Origin: Ruminococcaceae bacterium UBA3751
GTDB taxonomy: Bacteria > Bacillota > Clostridia > Oscillospirales > Acutalibacteraceae
Assembly: GCA_002371215.1 (NCBI GenBank)
Contig: DFGL01000073.1
Coordinates: 1-9,266 of the forward strand
Length of the DNA: 9,266 nt
Reading direction: 5' to 3'
The notes under the pieces are model-generated. The model was not told the origin of the DNA and did no database searches. It saw only the letters and a list, made by a program, of their open reading frames with translations. Position numbers and translations under genes: made by a program. Below are positions 6,096 to 9,266 of the stretch, piece after piece; position 1 is the first letter of the stretch; every line of letters begins with the position of its first letter.

Positions 6096-7205
6096 ATGGT
6101 AAATAAGGAAAGAATTCTTGATAATTTTAAGTCGCTCGTTGCGCTTGACAGCCCGTCATTTAACGAAAGGCTCGTTTGTAACTGGATAAAGAACTATCTC
6201 GCTGATTTGGGCATTGAAGCCGTTGAAGATAATACGGGCGATAAAATCGGAGGAACGACGGGTAACCTCTATGCCTATATCGACGGCGGTATTGATGAAA
6301 AACCGATTTTGTTTTCAGCGCATATGGATACTGTTGAACCTTCCCACGGTAAAACTGCTGTATTCCACGAGGACGGAACCATTACCTCTGACGGCACAAC
6401 TGTTCTCGGCTCGGACGATTTAGCAGGGGTAGTAGCAATTCTTGAGGGACTAACCCTTCTTAAAGAAAACAACGTTCCTCACCGCCCGATTGAGCTTCTT
6501 TTAACCGTTGACGAGGAAACACATTGCGGCGGCTCTGCTAATTTCGATTACAGCAAAATCAAGTCTGAATCCGCATACGTATTTGATATGGACGGAGAAC
6601 CGGGAGAAGCCGCTTCAAGCGCGCCCTCTATTCTTTCATACAAGGTTAAATTTTTAGGAAAAGCCGCTCACGCAGGCTTTGAGGCTGATAACGGAATTCA
6701 CGCCATTAAAGCCGCTGCAGAGGCTGTAACTAAAATACCCTGCGGAAATATTGACGAGGGCGTTACGGCAAACGTTGGAATTATCAGCGGCGGAAAGGCA
6801 ACTAATATTATCCCGGATTGCTGCGAGATAACGGGCGAAATCAGAAGTTTTGACGCTGATAAGGTTGAAAGCAGAATTAACGAGGTAATTGATATTTGTA
6901 AAGCTGCCGCTGAAAAAATCGGAGCTGAGATTGAAGAAGAGCACAGCGTTTTGGTTAAAGCGTTTAACACACCCGATGATACCGAAACGGTAAAATACTT
7001 TAAAAAGGTATGCGATGACCTCGGTATGTCAGGAAAAACCTTCCCAACCTTCGGCGGCTCTGACGCTAATACCTTCGCTCAGCACGGTATTGAGGGAATT
7101 GTTGTTTCAACAGGTATGAATAACTGCCATGCAGTTAATGAGTATACAACGGTTAATGATCTTGTAAACGCGTCAAGGCTTGCGTTTGCACTAATGAAAA
7201 ACTGA
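6096..7205 (+). CDS. M20 family metallopeptidase, PepT-like
   Basis: 369 residues, full length for the di-zinc M20 exopeptidases; cytoplasmic, no signal peptide. Metal and catalytic residues can be followed in order: H76 and D78 in SAHMDTV, bridging Asp at D107 in VLGSDDLAG, catalytic Glu E140 and metal ligand E141 in VDEETHCGG, D166 in FDMDGE, and H345 in NNCHAVNEYT. Between them (about residues 180-290) lies the dimerisation-type lid domain starting FLGKAAHAGFEADNGIHAIKAA. The order and spacing match PepT (tripeptide aminopeptidase) and the PepT-like YqjE group more than ArgE/DapE. Probable role is release of N-terminal residues from small peptides; the true substrate cannot be told. The start has an excellent site, GGAGGG, overlapping the end of the regulator gene, so both are probably co-translated. 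Confidence 0.88.
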   Translation: MVNKERILDNFKSLVALDSPSFNERLVCNWIKNYLADLGIEAVEDNTGDKIGGTTGNLYAYIDGGIDEKPILFSAHMDTVEPSHGKTAVFHEDGTITSDGTTVLGSDDLAGVVAILEGLTLLKENNVPHRPIELLLTVDEETHCGGSANFDYSKIKSESAYVFDMDGEPGEAASSAPSILSYKVKFLGKAAHAGFEADNGIHAIKAAAEAVTKIPCGNIDEGVTANVGIISGGKATNIIPDCCEITGEIRSFDADKVESRINEVIDICKAAAEKIGAEIEEEHSVLVKAFNTPDDTETVKYFKKVCDDLGMSGKTFPTFGGSDANTFAQHGIEGIVVSTGMNNCHAVNEYTTVNDLVNASRLAFALMKN

Positions 7206-7228
7206 TTAATAATGAAAGGAAGATAACT

Positions 7229-8251
7229 ATGCGTTCACATGAGGTAACTACGGTACAGAGGCTCCTTGAAAACGGTAAGCTTGTTGAACCCGGCTGGAGC
7301 AGAAAAATGGTTCAGATTTATGACAGAAACGATATTAAAAAGCGCAAAACCCGTATTAAGGAATGGGATTATTACTATGTGATGTCTAATGAGCATAAGT
7401 TTGCAATCTGCCTAACGGTGTCTGACCTCGGGTATATCGGAATGAACAGCGTAAGCTTTGTTAATCTTGCAGACGCTACGGAAAAGACTGAGTCGATTAT
7501 CATTCCGTTCCCGATGGGCAGATTCAATATGCCGTCATCTACTGCTGAGGGAGATGTTAAATTCAGAAATAAGAAGCTGGCTATTGAGTTTCTCCACACT
7601 GAAAAGGGAAGGCTTCTGCGTATGGAATATCCTTCCTTTAACGGCGGTAAGGGAATTCGCTGTAATATTCTTCTTTATGATGAGCCTGAGGAGAGTATGG
7701 TTATTGCAACTCCCTGGGACGAGGATGAACACGCCTTCTATTATAATCAGAAGATTAATCCTATGCGCGCTTCGGGTAAGGTTGAATATGACGGAAAGCT
7801 CTACGAGCTCAATCCTAAAACGGATTTCGGCGGACTCGATTGGGGCAGAGGCGTATGGACTTACGATAATTATTGGTACTGGGGAAGCGGCGCAGGTCAG
7901 GTCGACGGCGTTCCGTTCGGATTTAATATCGGTTACGGCTTCGGTAATACAAGCGCTGCAAGCGAGAATACTATTTTCTACAACGGCAAAACCCATAAAT
8001 TTGACGACGTAAGGTTCAATATCAGCGCTAATTATACCGACCCCTGGACCTTTACATCGAGCGACGGACGTTTTGAAATGAATTTTGTTCCGATTATTGA
8101 CCGCGCGGCAAAAATAGACCTTAAGGCGATTATTACCGACCAGCATCAGGTTTTCGGCAAAATGAGCGGTACGGCAATTCTTGACGACGGAACGAAAATT
8201 GAAATAAAAGATTTCCTCTGTTTTGCAGAGGAAGTACACAATAAGTATTAA
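7229..8251 (+). CDS. DUF2804 family protein, function unknown
   Basis: 340 residues, recognised as DUF2804 from its conserved centre: LDWGRGVW (203-210), WYWGSG (216-221) and FGFNIGYGFGNTSAASEN (230-247). No signal peptide or membrane span is seen, so it is probably cytoplasmic. The sequence is rich in Trp, Tyr and Gly with alternating hydrophobic residues, suggesting a beta-sandwich or beta-barrel-like fold, perhaps a ligand-binding one (inference from composition only). Family function is not known to me. It starts 23 bases after the peptidase stop with an AAAGGA site at 7215-7220 and probably belongs to the same transcript. A 10-bp hairpin (8211-8235) lies in its last codons. Confidence 0.82.
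   Translation: MRSHEVTTVQRLLENGKLVEPGWSRKMVQIYDRNDIKKRKTRIKEWDYYYVMSNEHKFAICLTVSDLGYIGMNSVSFVNLADATEKTESIIIPFPMGRFNMPSSTAEGDVKFRNKKLAIEFLHTEKGRLLRMEYPSFNGGKGIRCNILLYDEPEESMVIATPWDEDEHAFYYNQKINPMRASGKVEYDGKLYELNPKTDFGGLDWGRGVWTYDNYWYWGSGAGQVDGVPFGFNIGYGFGNTSAASENTIFYNGKTHKFDDVRFNISANYTDPWTFTSSDGRFEMNFVPIIDRAAKIDLKAIITDQHQVFGKMSGTAILDDGTKIEIKDFLCFAEEVHNKY
8211..8235 (+). other. RNA hairpin in the 3' end of the DUF2804 coding region
   Basis: TTCCTCTG / CAGAGGAA form an 8-bp stem (8213-8220 with 8226-8233) around a TTTTG loop; a G-U and an A-U pair can extend it to 10 pairs. No T-run follows, so it is not a standard terminator. It ends about 16 bases before the stop codon and could shape mRNA stability or coupling to the next gene. 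It could also be coding coincidence. Confidence 0.4.
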
Positions 8252-8265
8252 AAGAGGTTTTTTCA

Positions 8266-8853
8266 ATGGGTAATTTTAATGTAAACGACAGAACTATTGT
8301 AGTGCTGGGGCTGATAATTCTGATTGCGGGAATAATTAATATAATCAGCAGGGTGCTGCTGATGCTCGCGGTTGGCGAGGACGCTAAGATAATCGGCGTT
8401 AAAAACAGAACGCTCTGGATGCTTCTTACGGTGTTTATTCCCATTTGCTCGCTGTTATATCTTGTATTGCGCAACAGGCTTGATAAAAAGGTTCCGAGGC
8501 TTTGTCTTAATTGCGGCGTAACAATGCCGCCGAACACCCGCTTTTGCTATAATTGTACAAGTACGGCGCTTGTCGATTATAAGCTTCCTGATGAGAAAAA
8601 GCATATTAACCTCAGAACAGTATTCGTAATCTGCGGAGTTGTAGCATACGTTATAGCTGCTGTTATTTCTAATTCTGCCGGTGAAAAAATCAGCCAGCTT
8701 GTCAAGAATAACAGCAATAATAATTCAGGCGGATACAGCGATTTCTTTGAAGAATTCGGAAATGAAGGCGGACAGGGCGGCTCAAACGGGCAAAACGGCA
8801 GCAGTGACGACGATGCCTTTGAAAATTTTAACAATTTCGGAAACGATGACTAA
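8266..8853 (+). CDS. Membrane protein with cytoplasmic zinc ribbon, function unknown
   Basis: 195 residues, not assigned to a named family. Predicted layout: TM1 about 11-36, TM2 about 49-70, a four-Cys zinc ribbon C80/C83/C94/C97 (CxxC-x10-CxxC), TM3 about 117-136, and a disordered tail (about 145-195) rich in Asn, Gly, Ser, Asp and Phe that ends in acidic residues. The TM2/ribbon part resembles the many small zinc-ribbon membrane proteins in Firmicutes whose role is mostly unknown. It starts 14 bases after the DUF2804 stop with an AAAGAGG site at 8251-8257, and a terminator follows, so it is the last gene of the operon. The ribbon is a likely zinc-binding or protein-contact element; nothing shows an enzyme activity. 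The start is well supported by the site and by immediate entry into TM1. Confidence 0.78.
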   Translation: MGNFNVNDRTIVVLGLIILIAGIINIISRVLLMLAVGEDAKIIGVKNRTLWMLLTVFIPICSLLYLVLRNRLDKKVPRLCLNCGVTMPPNTRFCYNCTSTALVDYKLPDEKKHINLRTVFVICGVVAYVIAAVISNSAGEKISQLVKNNSNNNSGGYSDFFEEFGNEGGQGGSNGQNGSSDDDAFENFNNFGNDD

Positions 8854-8866
8854 GTATTTATTACTG

Positions 8867-8896
8867 GCGCTCTGATTTCAGAGCGCTTTGATTTTT
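8867..8896 (+). terminator. Rho-independent terminator of the rrf2 operon
   Basis: GCGCTCTG at 8867-8874 and CAGAGCGC at 8879-8886 form a perfect 8-bp GC-rich stem with an ATTT loop. The following T tract is broken by GA (TTTGATTTTT, 8887-8896), so it may be of moderate strength. It begins 13 bases after the stop codon. Confidence 0.8.
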
Positions 8897-8907
8897 ATAT
8901 TATTCTT

Positions 8908-8932
8908 AAAATTGTATAAAATAAACAATTTT
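8908..8932. promoter_or_regulatory. Inverted repeat upstream of the symporter promoter, candidate activator or operator site
   Basis: AAAATTGT at 8908-8915 and ACAATTTT at 8925-8932 are exact reverse complements with 9 bases between. The centre is about 50 bases upstream of the proposed transcription start, just outside the -35 element, a place where activators bind. The right arm ends in a T-run, so a weak AT-rich back-up terminator is the alternative. Confidence 0.3.
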
Positions 8933-8935
8933 TTC

Positions 8936-8964
8936 TTGATTAGTTATATAGTTTCTGTTAATAT
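8936..8964 (+). promoter_or_regulatory. Promoter of the GPH-family symporter gene
   Basis: TTGATT at 8936-8941, 17-base spacer, TAATAT at 8959-8964, with TGT at 8956-8958 making an extended -10 (TGTTAATAT). Transcription would start near 8971. The AAGGAG ribosome site at 8983-8988 is 7 bases before the ATG at 8996. Confidence 0.65.
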
Positions 8965-8975
8965 ATTTATATTAA
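8958..8975. promoter_or_regulatory. Perfect 18-bp inverted repeat over the -10, candidate repressor operator
   Basis: TTAATATA-TT-TATATTAA: two exact 8-base arms around a 2-base centre. It covers the -10 hexamer and the start point, the standard place for a sugar-responsive repressor of a transporter. Low sequence complexity lowers the weight of the palindrome, and no regulator gene is seen nearby. Confidence 0.4.
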
Positions 8976-8995
8976 TGTAAAAAAGGAGAAGTTGT

Positions 8996-9266
8996 ATGGG
9001 AAAGAAAGCAACTAAAATTTCGCGTAATACCTATACAGGCGGTGAGCTGTTCGGGTATCTTGTAGGTATGTTCGGTCAGAACATTATCTATCAGGTTATC
9101 GCTGCAGGACTCGTTTCCGTTTATCTCGGAACAGTTCTTTATATCCCCGCTGCCGCAGTAAGTGCTATTATCTTTGCTGCAAGAATATGGGACGCTCTTA
9201 ACGACCCGATGATGGGTACTATTGTTGACAGAACGCATACTAAATGGGGTAAGTGCAGACCTTATC
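8996..9266 (+). CDS. GPH-family (MFS superfamily) sugar:cation symporter, N-terminal part
   Basis: The frame stays open to the window edge: 90 complete codons are visible of a protein that in this family is usually about 450-500 residues with 12 membrane spans. The first span starts near TGGELFGYLVGMFGQNII (14-31) and a second near residues 44-64. The family signature follows: AARIWDALNDPMMGTIVDRT (61-80), then TKWGKCRPY (82-90), the DP and RTxTKWGK-RPY pattern of the glycoside-pentoside-hexuronide:cation symporters (MelB, XylP, GusB relatives). Probable role: import of a glycoside or sugar with Na+ or H+ across the cytoplasmic membrane. Substrate cannot be read from this part. It has its own promoter with palindromes and is preceded by a terminator, so it starts a separate, probably substrate-regulated, unit; a glycosidase may follow outside the window. 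Confidence 0.9.
   Translation, partial: MGKKATKISRNTYTGGELFGYLVGMFGQNIIYQVIAAGLVSVYLGTVLYIPAAAVSAIIFAARIWDALNDPMMGTIVDRTHTKWGKCRPY

Noticed and set aside
7458..8012. 184-codon + strand frame within the DUF2804 gene
   Set aside because: Out-of-frame shadow of the DUF2804 gene with Arg/Ser/Leu-biased translation and no ribosome site.
7535..8266. 243-codon open frame on the - strand inside the DUF2804 gene
   Set aside because: It is antisense to a gene with clear family motifs. Its translation has no recognisable domain.
8908..8934. Second Rho-independent terminator before the symporter gene
   Set aside because: The stem is almost all A-T with a 9-base loop, and a better terminator already lies at 8867-8896. 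It was kept only as a possible regulatory repeat.

Overview
The window looks like chromosomal DNA from an anaerobic, low-to-moderate GC Clostridia member, probably a gut Oscillospiraceae/Ruminococcus-type organism. This is inferred from strong AGGAGG-type ribosome sites, lysine-rich secreted proteins built from Fn3, Ig-like and CxxC modules, a DUF2804 protein and a GPH-type sugar symporter. All genes are on the + strand. The window cuts the first gene at its 5' end and the last gene at its 3' end. No RNA genes, CRISPR, insertion sequences or phage genes were seen.

Layout. (1) 1-867 is the C-terminal part of a TrpB2-type tryptophan synthase beta chain, closed by a hairpin terminator at 891-925. 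(2) 1004-5556 is a compact four-gene operon: an ECF-like sigma factor with a TTG start, an overlapping single-pass membrane protein that is the probable anti-sigma factor and ends in an extracellular Ig-like domain, a secreted protein with CxxC, Ig-like and Fn3 modules, and a secreted 702-residue transglutaminase-like protein with an intact Cys-His-Asp triad. A near-perfect terminator follows at 5562-5589. The promoter region in front of the sigma gene carries two inverted repeats, over the -35 and the -10/start region. (3) 5658-8853 is a second probable operon: an IscR-like Rrf2 regulator with three cysteines, an M20 family PepT-like metallopeptidase, a DUF2804 protein and a membrane protein with a zinc ribbon, closed by a terminator at 8867-8896. 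(4) 8996-9266 is the start of a GPH-family sugar:cation symporter. Its own promoter has a perfect 8+8 inverted repeat over the -10 element and another just upstream of the -35.

How it may work together. The most interesting part is the 1004-5556 operon. A sigma factor is translationally coupled to a membrane protein that joins an N-terminal cytoplasmic domain to an outside Ig-like domain, and two exported surface-type proteins follow in the same transcript. The simplest reading is a cell-surface sensing system in which the extracellular Ig-like domain controls release of the sigma factor, and the Fn3/transglutaminase proteins are its output or its input. The domain calls rest on sequence pattern; the signalling model is inference. 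The second operon groups a likely Fe-S or redox-responsive repressor with a peptidase and two proteins of unknown function, without the Fe-S assembly genes that often accompany IscR.
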